DNA of 64,000 nucleotides from an uncultured Anaerolineae bacterium (GTDB lineage: Bacteria > Chloroflexota > Anaerolineae > Aggregatilineales > Phototrophicaceae). Positions 46,104 through 55,262 of this stretch are shown piece after piece. The stretch covers positions 100,412 through 164,411 of the forward strand of contig CALKJO010000014.1 of NCBI GenBank assembly GCA_937995825.1. The letters are read 5' to 3'. The notes beneath the pieces were generated by a model, which was given only the letters and a program-made list of their open reading frames with translations, was not told the origin of the DNA and ran no database searches. How positions within the stretch are numbered: the first letter of the stretch is position 1; the number at the start of each line of letters is the position of its first letter. A program made the translations under genes and the position numbers.

Positions 46104-46577
46104 ATGGACGCCGCAACCACGATCATTCTGGCGCTGGCGACCACGCTCTACGCGCTGACGCTGCTCCTTCCCCGCCATCCACCGCCGCCCGCCGCCAGCG
46201 CAAAGCCGCCCACCTCCGCACCGCCCGAAAATTCGGGCGAGACCATGCCGATGAACTTCAAGGGCAATGAACTCGCCTTCGCGCTCTACACCCATCTGCG
46301 CCAGCTTCCGGAGCGCCGGTTCGAGCCAGCCCCGGATGACCGAAGCTACCTGAACGCGCTGGAAGGATCGCGGCTCAATCTCGCCCAGCCGTTTTCGGAT
46401 GCCGATCTGCACGTGCTGGCGGTGGCGATTGTGGATGCGGCGCGCGGACTGCCGCTGCCACTGCATGTCAGCGCGCTGGCGGAGGCGCTGCACCGGCGCG
46501 GTCTGCCGCCTGTCGATCCCGATCTGCTGGAAAGCGCCGCCGCCCTGATCGAAGCTCACGTGGCGCGGACGCGCTGA
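46104..46577 (+). CDS. Small membrane-anchored hypothetical protein
   Basis: The 157-residue protein has an N-terminal membrane anchor (TTIILALATTLYALTLLL), a Pro-rich linker (about 24-45) and a helical domain (about 50-155) ending in LESAAALIEAHVARTR. No domain is recognised. Its last 22 bases overlap the 3' end of recO, which is on the opposite strand. It is supported by a start just after the divergent promoter region and by consistent hydrophobic-linker-domain layout, but it remains hypothetical. Confidence 0.6.
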   Translation: MDAATTIILALATTLYALTLLLPRHPPPPAASAKPPTSAPPENSGETMPMNFKGNELAFALYTHLRQLPERRFEPAPDDRSYLNALEGSRLNLAQPFSDADLHVLAVAIVDAARGLPLPLHVSALAEALHRRGLPPVDPDLLESAAALIEAHVARTR

Positions 46578-47329
46578 ATGAACGCCGCGCTTTGCAGCCG
46601 CCGCTCCAGCAGATAGACCAGATAACCGAGCATCAGCCGCTCCACTTCGTCATGCAGCGCGGGCGCGATGCGCAGATTGGCGACCGATGCAAACGGGCTG
46701 CGCTGAAGATGGCGCAGCAGCTTGAGCGCGTCCAGACTGACAGCGTGGAGGCTTGCCCGCGCGCGCGCGGCGCAGTCCGGGCAGACCGCGCCGCCCTCGG
46801 CATAGCTAAAAAATTGGCTTTGCGGCTGGATCGGCTCGCGCCCGATCACACACTCGTGCAGTTCCGGTCGAAAGCCGACGCGCTCCAGCAGCCGCAGCTC
46901 ATAGAAGCGCGACACAGTGCGCGGATCGAGCGCCTGATCGCACAGACGGGCAAAGGTCTCATCCAGCAGCGGAAACAATTCGAGCGCGTCGTGGTCATCC
47001 TGCGCGGTGAAGCGGTCGAGCAGTTCGGCGGCGTAATGGGCATATGCGCCGCGCGTCAGGTCCTGGCGCAGCAGCAGATAGGGCGCGCGCATCTCCGCCT
47101 GCGCCACCTGCCCAAAGTCGCGCCCGCGGCTGATCAGCAGTTCGGAGCGCGTATACAGCTCGACATGCCCAGCTTTGTGGCTGAGCGGCTTGCGCGCGCC
47201 TTTTGCCAGCACATCGAGCTTGCCATGCGTCGGGCTGAGGATCGTCAGCATCCGGTCGGACTCGCCGAAATCGCGCCGTTTTAAAATCAGCGCGGTCGTC
47301 CGAAATGAGCGCGCGCGTCGTTCGTTCAC
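46556..47329 (-). CDS. recO: DNA repair protein RecO
   Basis: The 257-residue protein has the RecO N-terminal OB fold (ALILKRRDFGESDRMLTILS, THGKLDVLAKGARKPLS) and the central helical domain (AHYAAELLDRFTAQDDH). The C-terminal part has Cys in ELHECVIG and a CPDC pair near residue 185. RecO loads RecA with RecF/RecR in gap repair. The downstream cdd gene overlaps it by 4 bases. Confidence 0.92.
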   Translation of the reverse strand: MNERRARSFRTTALILKRRDFGESDRMLTILSPTHGKLDVLAKGARKPLSHKAGHVELYTRSELLISRGRDFGQVAQAEMRAPYLLLRQDLTRGAYAHYAAELLDRFTAQDDHDALELFPLLDETFARLCDQALDPRTVSRFYELRLLERVGFRPELHECVIGREPIQPQSQFFSYAEGGAVCPDCAARARASLHAVSLDALKLLRHLQRSPFASVANLRIAPALHDEVERLMLGYLVYLLERRLQSAAFIQRVRAT

Positions 47330-47724
47330 GGTAAATGCTCGCCTCCGAAGCCGAGCGGCAGCAGGGCGGACAGCGCGCCGTCGAACGCGATCTGTCCGGC
47401 GGTGTCGGCGATGATCACGCGCAGATCGGGCGCGAATTCATAGAGCATCTGCCGGCAGATGCCGCACGGCGCGCCGCCCGTCCGCGTCACCACGGCTAAG
47501 CGGGTGAAGCGGCGTCTGCCTTCGCTGACCGCCTTGACCAGCGCGACGCGCTCGGCGCAGATGCCCGCCGGATACGCCGCATTTTCGACATTGCAGCCTG
47601 CATAGACCGTGCCATCCTCAGCTTCCAGCGCCGCGCCGACCGGATAGCGCGAATACGGACAATATGCCCGCTCAGCAGCGGACGCTGCCGCTGCGATCAG
47701 ATCGCGATCAAGGGCATCGATCAT
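47326..47724 (-). CDS. cdd: Cytidine deaminase
   Basis: The 132-residue protein is a small tetrameric-type cytidine deaminase. Zinc ligands are C56, C87 and C90, and the catalytic proton shuttle is E58 in PAGICAERVALV and GGAPCGICRQML. NVENAAYPAG supplies the substrate Asn/Glu contacts. It converts cytidine and deoxycytidine to uridine forms in pyrimidine salvage. It is upstream of recO in the same minus-strand run, with a 17-base gap to the CBS membrane protein gene. Confidence 0.95.
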   Translation of the reverse strand: MIDALDRDLIAAAASAAERAYCPYSRYPVGAALEAEDGTVYAGCNVENAAYPAGICAERVALVKAVSEGRRRFTRLAVVTRTGGAPCGICRQMLYEFAPDLRVIIADTAGQIAFDGALSALLPLGFGGEHLP

Positions 47725-47741
47725 CGGCTGCTTTCATTGGG

Positions 47742-49154
47742 TTAGTGCGCGGTGCGGACACTGGACGGAAGCTCATCATCCACTTCGCTCGCTTTGCGGC
47801 GGAACCTGATCGGCACGGGTTTGTTCTCCTCAGCCGTGTCCTCCAGCGGCTCCGGCGGCGGCAGGCGCTGGATATGCACCTTGCGGATGCGTCGATCCTG
47901 CACCAGCGTCACACGTAGAGTCAGCCGTTCTTCTTCCAGCGTCACCGTGTCGCCAATCTGCGGGACGCGCTCCAGCCGGCTGTAGATCAGCCCACCGACC
48001 GAGTCGTTGTCGTCCTTCGGCAGCGTCACACCCAGCAGCTCTTCCAGATCATCCAGATTCATGCTGCCATCAACGATGTATTCATCCTCGCCCAACTGGA
48101 CATACTCGGCTTCTTCGTTGAAGTCGAATTCATCGCGGATGTCGCCGACGATCTCTTCGATCAGGTCTTCGATGGTCAGCAAGCCTGCCGTCCCGCCGTA
48201 TTCATCGACGATGATCGCGATGTGGACTTTACGCTCCTGCATCTCTTTGAAGAGCGCGTCGGCGCGTTTGGTCTCCGGCACGAAATAGGCGGTGCGCATC
48301 AATTCGCGGATCGGCGCGCGCGCGGCGTTAGGCTCTTTCTTGACCATATCCGCCAGCAGCATCAGCAGGTCTTTGGCGTATAGAATCCCGCGCACGTTGT
48401 CGATGTTGTCCTCATAGACCGGAATCCGCGAATGTCCGCTGCGGATGAATTCGCTCAGCGCTTCCTCAAGCGGCGTCTCAATCTCAATCGCCACCATGTC
48501 CGGGCGCGGAACCATGACCTCGCGCGCGATGGTCTCATTGAACTGCAAGACCGAGTAGATCATGGCTTTTTCGTCGTCCTCAATCGTGCCATCCTGCTGA
48601 CCGACGTTGACCAGCGTCATGATCTCTTCCTCAGTGACCGACTTGCCGAGTTCCTCGCTGCCCGCCAGCCGGATCATCGCCTGATTGATCGCCACCAGCG
48701 CCGCCAGCGCCGGACGCAGCACCAACAGCAGCAGACTCATCAGCGGGGCAGCCCAGCGCGCCGCCCGATCTGCATATGCCGAGCCGAGCGCCGACGGCAG
48801 CACGCCGCCTAAAATGAAGGAGATGAACGCCGTCGGGATCAGCGCCAGCGCCAGTTCCGCCGCCGGATCGAGCGCATTGTTTTCATTCAGCAGCGGGATG
48901 GCAAAGCCGAGCGTTGCCACCGCCGCAGTCGTGAAGCGAAAGATCAGCCGTAGCAGGTCAGCCGCCATGCGCAGCCGCAGCAGATCATCGCTCACTGCCA
49001 GCGCCCGCCGCGCCTTGGCATCGCCTGTGCCGGCGCGCTCTTGCAGTGGCACGCGCCGGCAGTTGCTCAGCGCTGCAAACGCAAATTCCAGTGTGCCATG
49101 CATGGCGATCAGAATCGCCAGCGTCAGCAGCGTGGATAAACTGCCTTCGGTCAA
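47742..49154 (-). CDS. CNNM/CorC-type membrane protein with CBS domains
   Basis: The 470-residue protein has a DUF21/CNNM membrane domain (about 1-170, with SNCRRVPLQERAG). Two CBS domains follow (about 200-330: MVPRPDMVAIEIETPLEEAL, HIAIIVDEYGGTAGLLTIED), then a C-terminal CorC_HlyC domain (about 345-435). Such proteins, often called hemolysin-related, are linked with magnesium or cobalt efflux or protection. The start is TTG at 49154 with GGGGAG 8 bases upstream. A long leader (about 180 bases) and a promoter-like element precede it. It heads the run CNNM, cdd, recO. Confidence 0.88.
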   Translation of the reverse strand: MTEGSLSTLLTLAILIAMHGTLEFAFAALSNCRRVPLQERAGTGDAKARRALAVSDDLLRLRMAADLLRLIFRFTTAAVATLGFAIPLLNENNALDPAAELALALIPTAFISFILGGVLPSALGSAYADRAARWAAPLMSLLLLVLRPALAALVAINQAMIRLAGSEELGKSVTEEEIMTLVNVGQQDGTIEDDEKAMIYSVLQFNETIAREVMVPRPDMVAIEIETPLEEALSEFIRSGHSRIPVYEDNIDNVRGILYAKDLLMLLADMVKKEPNAARAPIRELMRTAYFVPETKRADALFKEMQERKVHIAIIVDEYGGTAGLLTIEDLIEEIVGDIRDEFDFNEEAEYVQLGEDEYIVDGSMNLDDLEELLGVTLPKDDNDSVGGLIYSRLERVPQIGDTVTLEEERLTLRVTLVQDRRIRKVHIQRLPPPEPLEDTAEENKPVPIRFRRKASEVDDELPSSVRTAH

Positions 49155-49342
49155 GCTTGCTGCTCCCCATTTATGCTCACCACCACCGGAATCGAAAGAG
49201 CCGGACTCCGCCCCTTCCCTGTCTGAACACGGAAAGAATGGGCTACCGGCTGTCGCTTCAGATCACGCCTTCCACGTTGAGGAGGTTGGTCTGCGTTCTC
49301 GTTCACAGTGGTTTGAACAACTTTTCCTGATGAAGTGCGATG

Positions 49343-49372
49343 ATTATAACATACGCATTTCGCCGTGTGCAA
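49343..49372 (-). promoter_or_regulatory. Extended -10 promoter of the CNNM-cdd-recO run
   Basis: On the minus strand TTGCAC (49372-49367), 18 bases, then TGT and a perfect TATAAT (49348-49343). The transcript would carry about 180 untranslated bases before the TTG start at 49154. I scanned this leader for known metal riboswitch motifs and recognised none. Confidence 0.55.
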
Positions 49373-49409
49373 GCAGGGGCAAAACGCTGACCGCGCTTTT
49401 AACCGAACG

Positions 49410-50087
49410 TTAGCACTGTCCCGCCGCCTTGTGCGCAGCGCGGATCGGCTCCGGCAGGCGGTATTTGCCGACGCACGCCATCGTCAGCGCCAGCGCCGAC
49501 GCCAGATCGCAGCGATGCCCGACTGAGATATACACCGGCTTGACGCGGGGGCGCGTTCGCAGCGCCGCGCCGATGATCTCGCCGTTGTCCACCAGATCGG
49601 TAAATGCCCCGCGCTCATCCGGCGGATCGGCGTGCCGTCCGATCAGCCGGGTTTTGCCGCAGCCGATGGTCGGCATGTCGAGCCACAGCCCCAAGTGGCA
49701 GGCGATCCCGAAACGGCGCGGGTGCGCCCGTCCCATGCCATCGACGATCAGCGCATCCGGCGCTGTGGTCAGTTTTTCACACGCCGCCAGCACGACGGGC
49801 AGCTCCCGAAAGCTGAGCAAGCCTGGGATGTAGGGAAACGGCGTCGACATGGACGCTGCCGCTGTCTCGATGGCGGTCATGTCGGGGAAGCGCAGCGCCA
49901 CCACCGCCGCGCGCGACTGCGCGATCCCGTGTTCATCCACCTTGACGCTGACATCGACGCCCGCCACCACTCGAAGCGCGCTCAGATCGAGCGGACGATC
50001 CGCGATGACCGCCGCCGCCATCCGCTTTTGCAGCGCGACAGCGGCGGCGGCATCCAGCTTCCAGCCATGCAGCGGCGCGAAGCGCAT
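49410..50087 (-). CDS. nfi: Endonuclease V
   Basis: The product is 225 residues from the ATG at 50087. The motifs are VVAGVDVSV with the first catalytic Asp, PYIPGLLSFRELP with the wedge Tyr and Glu, VDGMGRAHPRRFGIACHLGL with the second Asp and His, and IGCGKTRLIGRH. It nicks near deaminated bases such as hypoxanthine. The second motif reads DGMGRAHP rather than DGHGIAHP, a modest change. The frame is open further upstream, but those residues overlap the DUF11 gene and are unlike Nfi. Confidence 0.92.
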   Translation of the reverse strand: MRFAPLHGWKLDAAAAVALQKRMAAAVIADRPLDLSALRVVAGVDVSVKVDEHGIAQSRAAVVALRFPDMTAIETAAASMSTPFPYIPGLLSFRELPVVLAACEKLTTAPDALIVDGMGRAHPRRFGIACHLGLWLDMPTIGCGKTRLIGRHADPPDERGAFTDLVDNGEIIGAALRTRPRVKPVYISVGHRCDLASALALTMACVGKYRLPEPIRAAHKAAGQC

Positions 50088-50100
50088 TGCGGCAGCGGCA

Positions 50101-52875
50101 TCAGGGCTGCACGACCAGATCAGCGCTCGCCTGATCGTTGGTCGAGATCGGGTCTGTCCAGCCGCTGTTGATGATCGCGGCGGTGTTGGTGATCGTCTGC
50201 CCGACCGTGCCGACATCGACCGTTACGCTGAGCAGGAGCGTGACCGAGTCGCCCGGATTGAGCGAACCGATATCCCAGATGCCCGTACTCGAATTGTACG
50301 TCCCCTGGCTGGCACTGTGCGCTGCATAGGTCAAGCCCACCGGCACCGGATCGTTCACCTGAACGCCGCTCACGGGATCGCCGCTGTTGTGGGTCATGGT
50401 GATCGTATAGGTGACAAGCTGCGTTTCAACCGGCGTGTCATCATCGACTGTCTTAGACACGCCCAGTTCCGTCGTCAGCGCGACGACCGTGAGAATCACG
50501 CTGGCGCTGTTATCGCTCAGGTCAGGATCAGACGGCGTGGACGCGGTGATCGCCGCCGTGTTATGGATTATCGCGCTCACCGGCGCGGTGATCTGAGCGC
50601 TGATCGTCAGCGCCGCGTCGTCATCATCGCCCAGCGCGCCGACATCCCAGATGCCGGTGATGGGGTTGTAGCTCCCCTGCGACGGCGTGAAGGTGAGCAG
50701 CACCTGCCCAGGCTCAAGCAGATCGCTGACGGTGATGCCCGTCGCCGGATCGGATCCGCTGTTATACACCGTGATCGTATACTCCACCACGCCCCCGCTC
50801 GGCGGCGTGTCATCGTCAACCTGCTTGATGATGCTTAAGTCAGCTCGCGGCACGTTGATCGGTTCAATGGTCGCGCTGGCGCTGTTGTTGCCCGAGGCGG
50901 GATCAGGCGGACTGCTGCCGGTAATTGACGCCGTATTGGTGATCGTCGTGCCGCCTGTGTCGTCAAGCACTTCGACCGTGATCGTCAGCGCCGCCGACTG
51001 ACCGACGCCGAGCGCGCCAATATCCCAGATGCCGGTGACGGGGCTGTAGCTCCCCTGAGTCTGTGTATGGCTCAGATAGTCAAGCCCCGATGCGAGCGGT
51101 TCATTGACGATGATCCCGCCCGCTGCATTCGGACCCAGATTCTGGACAGTGATCGTGTAGACCACTGTCTCGCCCTCCAGCGGCGTCGTGTGATCCACCG
51201 TCTTGCTGAGGGCAAGGTCTGCTGCCGCCGCTACCGTGACCGACGCGGAGGCGCTGTTGTTGCCTCCAACCGGATCGGTCTGGTCGAAGGCGGTGACTGC
51301 CGCCGTGTTGGTCAGCACCGTGCCAGGCGGATTTGGCGCTGTTGTCGCGGACAGTGTCAGCGTGTACGTCCCACCGACATTGACATCTCCCACTGTCCAG
51401 ACGCCCGCTGCGGCATTGTATGAGCCGGCGCTGACGCTATGCGAGGCGTAGACCAAGCCGGGCGGCAGCAGATCGGTGACGACGACGCCGGTCGCGCTGT
51501 CGGGTCCGAGCAATGTGAGCGTGATGGTGAACTCGACCAGCGCGCCGACCGACGGATTCGGGTTGTTCACGCTTTTGCTCAGGCTGAGATCACTCACACT
51601 CGGCACAAAGGTCGGCGGCAGGGTCGGCGTAGGCGTGACGGGAGGGATAATGGTCGCCGGCGGCGGGTCAATGGGCGGCGGCTCAGAAGTCATCGTGCTG
51701 ACCGTCCCCGGCGGCAGGCTGATCGGATACAGCAGCTCGAAGCCCTCCAGCTCGACCAGTGAATCCAGTTCGCCCGGTCCCAGATCGCGTGTCACCCAGC
51801 CGCAGCCCGCGATGACGCGGCGGTCATTGGCGATCCCATCGATGCCGAGACTGCGATTCTCCGATAAGCAGCTGATGGCAGTGCGTCCTGCGCGGACAAT
51901 CACTTCCTGATCTGTGCCAGGATAGATGAGCGCCGCGCCATCCAGCGTCGTCACCTGTATCAGCGCGCCGACCGGCTCCTGACCTGTGTAGTTCGGGAAC
52001 AGCAGCCGCAGCGTGCGCGGATCGACAGGCAGCGTGTTCAGCGCCACTGTCGATCCGAGCTGCATATCCGCGCCGTTGGCATTGATATTGACGCGCAGCT
52101 TTTGCGGTCCCTGCACCACCAGCACGCTCGGCGCTTCAAAGCAGTCGAGCGTGCCAATGCCGGTGCGGAAATAAAATGCCTGCATGGGAGAGCGCGTTTG
52201 CGGCGTGTAGACCGGCAGATTCAAGCCGTTGGGCGCGTCGATCACGGTCACCATCAGCCAGCCGGGCTGACCCTCGTAGACCACCCGCACCCAGTCGCCT
52301 TCTGGCGTCACGGCATCGGCTTGCAGCGTCACGCCCGCCGGCACATTAGCGACCAGCGGCGCGCGGGTGGATGGATCAATATACAGTGCGGCGGGCAGGC
52401 GCGTCACCACCGGCGAGACCATGCCGCCCACGAACGCCCGATCAGGCGCGACGGCGTTCTCCACCCGCGTATCGCCGACCAGCATGAAGACCACGCTCTG
52501 CCCTGGCAGCGTCTGCGGCAGATTCGCTTGCAGGCTCATCAGCGCGATGCCCCAGGTCTTGTTCTGTAAATTGAGGGCGAAGGTCTGGATGCGCTCGAAG
52601 ATGCTCAGTTCGCCGCGATCTGCCGGGCGCGTGAAGAAATGCGCTGGGACGGCTTGCGTGAAGCTGCCGCGCACGAGATCGAAGCCGTAGCAGGCGCTGT
52701 TGCGGCTCAGACGGTCGCAGTTCGATCCGACTTCGCGCAGCGCGTCGCGCACGATTGCAGCGCAGCGCGCCGCCTCGGTCTGTGCAGTCACGCTGTCCGT
52801 CCCCGATCCCATCAGAACGGCAGTTCCCAGCACCACAACTGCAGTGAATATCAGCGCCGCCCAGCGTATCTGCAT
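50101..52875 (-). CDS. Large secreted DUF11-repeat surface protein
   Basis: The product is 924 residues from the ATG at 52875. The signal peptide is IRWAALIFTAVVVLGTAVLM. The N-terminal region (about 35-420) includes a Cys-containing helical start and an SH3b-like part (VANVPAGVTLQADAVTPEGD). A Pro/Thr linker (about 421-455) follows. Then come four tandem DUF11/CARDB-like repeats of about 117 residues, each opening with L[SG][LV]SK[ST]V-type strands. LTNTAAVTAF, SGNNSASATI and YTITVQNLGPNA appear repeatedly. There is no C-terminal anchor or sortase motif. It is probably a surface adhesin-like or structural protein; the ligand is unknown. Confidence 0.85.
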   Translation of the reverse strand: MQIRWAALIFTAVVVLGTAVLMGSGTDSVTAQTEAARCAAIVRDALREVGSNCDRLSRNSACYGFDLVRGSFTQAVPAHFFTRPADRGELSIFERIQTFALNLQNKTWGIALMSLQANLPQTLPGQSVVFMLVGDTRVENAVAPDRAFVGGMVSPVVTRLPAALYIDPSTRAPLVANVPAGVTLQADAVTPEGDWVRVVYEGQPGWLMVTVIDAPNGLNLPVYTPQTRSPMQAFYFRTGIGTLDCFEAPSVLVVQGPQKLRVNINANGADMQLGSTVALNTLPVDPRTLRLLFPNYTGQEPVGALIQVTTLDGAALIYPGTDQEVIVRAGRTAISCLSENRSLGIDGIANDRRVIAGCGWVTRDLGPGELDSLVELEGFELLYPISLPPGTVSTMTSEPPPIDPPPATIIPPVTPTPTLPPTFVPSVSDLSLSKSVNNPNPSVGALVEFTITLTLLGPDSATGVVVTDLLPPGLVYASHSVSAGSYNAAAGVWTVGDVNVGGTYTLTLSATTAPNPPGTVLTNTAAVTAFDQTDPVGGNNSASASVTVAAAADLALSKTVDHTTPLEGETVVYTITVQNLGPNAAGGIIVNEPLASGLDYLSHTQTQGSYSPVTGIWDIGALGVGQSAALTITVEVLDDTGGTTITNTASITGSSPPDPASGNNSASATIEPINVPRADLSIIKQVDDDTPPSGGVVEYTITVYNSGSDPATGITVSDLLEPGQVLLTFTPSQGSYNPITGIWDVGALGDDDDAALTISAQITAPVSAIIHNTAAITASTPSDPDLSDNSASVILTVVALTTELGVSKTVDDDTPVETQLVTYTITMTHNSGDPVSGVQVNDPVPVGLTYAAHSASQGTYNSSTGIWDIGSLNPGDSVTLLLSVTVDVGTVGQTITNTAAIINSGWTDPISTNDQASADLVVQP

Positions 52876-52921
52876 CACGTCTTCCCCTCATCGAATATAC
52901 TGCAATGAATTTATCGTGTTG

Positions 52922-52943
52922 TTTGCATTATATTTGCATTATA
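52922..52943. promoter_or_regulatory. Exact 11-bp tandem repeat carrying two minus-strand -10 hexamers
   Basis: Two perfect head-to-tail copies of TTTGCATTATA (minus strand TATAATGCAAA) lie in the 248-base spacer between the DUF11 gene and the divergent BmpA-type transporter operon. Each copy holds a perfect minus-strand TATAAT. On the plus strand the second copy runs into TATACT. No good -35 is seen for either direction. The rest of the spacer holds AT-rich sequence and a small hairpin (52977-52991). Confidence 0.5.
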
Positions 52944-53123
52944 CTTGAACAGTTTTCACATGCCATCAACCCGCCGGCTCGATTTTCGAGCGATGAGTTG
53001 TCATGCGCCGCTAAATTTGGTATTTTTTAACAAATGCGCACAGAGAAGTTCGGCGGATTTGTGAAATGTAACCGCATCATCGCGCTCTTACACTGAGGGC
53101 TTGTTGCTTCGACCAGGGAAACG

Positions 53124-54311
53124 ATGAATCCAAGAGCGGTGGTCTCCAAGCTGTTCGACAGCGTCCCTTACGGTTTAGCGCTCTCTGCCGCCTTTGCCGT
53201 CGCTTCAGTGCTGCTGATCGCGCTGGCGGCATCGCCGCTGTCCGCCGTGTCATCGATGGCGCAGGGCGCATTCGGCACGATGAACGCAACCGCCGAGACG
53301 CTGGTCAAAGCCACGCCGATCCTGTTCGTCGCTATCGGCATCTGCATCGCCTTTCGCGGCGGCGTGATCAACATCGGCGGCGAAGGACAGATGATCGCCG
53401 GCGCGCTGGCGGGCGTGACGGTCGCGCTGGCGCTGGCAGAGTCGCCCAGCGGGGTGGTCATCCCGCTGTCGCTGCTGGCAGGATTCGCGATGGGCGCGCT
53501 CTACGGCGGTCTTGCTGGATTCCTCAAAGCGTATTTCAACGTCAACGAAATCCTGACGACGATCATGCTCAATCAGGTCGCCGTGCAGTTGATGAACTTC
53601 CTGCTCAACGGCGCGCTGCTCGATCCGACTGAAGTCGGCACGAATGCCATCCCCAAAACCGCGCGCATCGCCCAGACCGCGCAGCTTCCCCGCCTGAGCA
53701 TCACGCTGCCGGAGTTCACCGCTGACATATTTGGCACGGCGGAGCTGTTCAGCCGGACGCGGCTGCATTGGGGGCTGATGATTGCCATCGCGCTGGCAGT
53801 GCTGACTTACATCCTGCTCTGGCGCACGACAGTCGGCTATCGCATTCGCGCCGTCGGCTATAACGAGCGCGCCGCGCGCTATGCCGGCATCGACATCAAG
53901 CGCCATGTCGTGCTGTCGATGCTGCTGGCGGGCGGATTCGCCGGATTGGGCGGCGTGGTGCAGGTGTTGGGCTTGCAGTATCGCCTCCAAACCGATGGAT
54001 CGCCCGCCGGATTCACCGGCAGCGCCGGCTTTAACGGCATCGTCGCCGCGCTGTTCGGCGGACTCAACCCGATCGGCGCGATTCCGGCATCGTTCTTCTT
54101 CGGCGGGCTGCTGGTCGGCGCGCAGAAGATGCAGCGCGATCTCGGCGTCCCCGCTTCGTTGATCACCGCCATCAACGGCTTGATCGTGATGTTTGTGGTC
54201 AGCGCGCAGTATTTCGCCCGCCGCCGCGCGCGCCGCCGCGCCGTCGTCAAACCCGATGCGCCCGAGCCGGCGCGCCCGCTGGCGGTCACCAGCACGGAGT
54301 CGGGGACATGA
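53124..54311 (+). CDS. BmpA-type ABC transporter permease, first subunit
   Basis: The 395-residue protein has about 8-10 membrane helices of the BPD_transp_2 family. ATPILFVAIGICIAFRGGVI and NIGGEGQMIAGALAGVTVAL open the domain; the EAA-like motif is ARYAGIDIKRHV, with GFNGIVAALFGGLNP near the end. This is the larger permease of nucleoside/simple sugar transporters (NupP/YufP type). AGGGAAACG precedes the ATG. It is the first gene of the four-gene operon and overlaps the second permease by ATGA. Confidence 0.92.
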   Translation: MNPRAVVSKLFDSVPYGLALSAAFAVASVLLIALAASPLSAVSSMAQGAFGTMNATAETLVKATPILFVAIGICIAFRGGVINIGGEGQMIAGALAGVTVALALAESPSGVVIPLSLLAGFAMGALYGGLAGFLKAYFNVNEILTTIMLNQVAVQLMNFLLNGALLDPTEVGTNAIPKTARIAQTAQLPRLSITLPEFTADIFGTAELFSRTRLHWGLMIAIALAVLTYILLWRTTVGYRIRAVGYNERAARYAGIDIKRHVVLSMLLAGGFAGLGGVVQVLGLQYRLQTDGSPAGFTGSAGFNGIVAALFGGLNPIGAIPASFFFGGLLVGAQKMQRDLGVPASLITAINGLIVMFVVSAQYFARRRARRRAVVKPDAPEPARPLAVTSTESGT

Positions 54312-55228
54312 TCGAGAACATCCTGACCGCCAGCGTCTTCGCCTCAACCATCCGGCTGGCGACGCCGTATATCTTCGCCGCCATCGGCGAGACGTTCGCT
54401 CAGCGCAGCGGCGTTTTAAATCTCGGCGTGGATGGGATCATGCTGATGGGCGCGTTCTTCGGCTTCTACGCCGTCTACGCGACCGGCAGCGTGATCCTCG
54501 GTGTGCTGGCGGCGCTGGGAATCGGGCTGCTGCTCGGTCTGGCGACGGCGTTGATCAGCGTGACGCTCAAAGCCGAGCAGGGAATCAGCGGCATCGGCAT
54601 GTATTTATTCGGCTTAGGCATGAGCGAGCTGCTCTTTCAGCGCCTGATCGGGACGCCGCAGTCGGTCAGTGGGTTTTCGCGCATCAACATCCCCGGCTTG
54701 ACCGACATCCCGATCATCGGGCAAATTTTCTTCAACCATAATCCCCTGGTCTATGCCGCCTTTGCGCTCGTGCCGGTCGCAGCATTCGTGCTGAACCGCA
54801 CGACCTTCGGCTTGATGATCCGCGCCGTCGGTCAGAATCCCGAAGCCGCCGACGCGATGGGGATCAACGTCGTCCGCGTCCGCTATCTGACTGTCTGCAT
54901 CGGTGGGATGCTGGCGGGGCTGGCAGGCGCGTCGCTCTCGATTGCGCTCCTCAACGTCTTTCAACAGAATCTCACTTCCGGCTTGGGCTTCATCGCCGTT
55001 GCCTTGGTCTACTTCGGACGCTGGAAGCCGTTCGGCGTGCTGATCGGCTCGCTGCTGTTCAGCTTCGTCAACGCGCTCCAGCTTCAGATCGGCTCGATTG
55101 GCGTGCCGATCCCGTCGGAGTTCGCGGTGATGGCTCCGTATGTCATTACCATCATCGCCCTGGTCTTTGCCTCAAAGCGGATGGAAAAGCCGACCGCGCT
55201 CACCAAGCCGTTTGAACGAGGGGAATAA
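54308..55228 (+). CDS. BmpA-type ABC transporter permease, second subunit
   Basis: The 306-residue protein has about 8 membrane helices. AAIGETFAQRSGVLNLGVDG near the start is a hallmark of the second permease (NupQ/YufQ type). MIRAVGQNPEAADAMGINVV is the coupling loop that meets the ATPase. It forms a heterodimeric channel with the first permease. It lies 34 bases before the binding-protein gene. Confidence 0.93.
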   Translation: MIENILTASVFASTIRLATPYIFAAIGETFAQRSGVLNLGVDGIMLMGAFFGFYAVYATGSVILGVLAALGIGLLLGLATALISVTLKAEQGISGIGMYLFGLGMSELLFQRLIGTPQSVSGFSRINIPGLTDIPIIGQIFFNHNPLVYAAFALVPVAAFVLNRTTFGLMIRAVGQNPEAADAMGINVVRVRYLTVCIGGMLAGLAGASLSIALLNVFQQNLTSGLGFIAVALVYFGRWKPFGVLIGSLLFSFVNALQLQIGSIGVPIPSEFAVMAPYVITIIALVFASKRMEKPTALTKPFERGE

Positions 55229-55262
55229 CGAGATCGTCTGCATCTAGGGGTACAAAAACATC

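Noticed and set aside
49155..49336. Metal riboswitch in the long leader of the CNNM/CorC gene
   Set aside because: I compared it by eye with M-box, yybP-ykoY, ydaO and ykkC cores and found no convincing match.
53000..53123. Purine riboswitch ahead of the BmpA-type transporter
   Set aside because: No conserved purine-aptamer core or paired loops could be found in the spacer.
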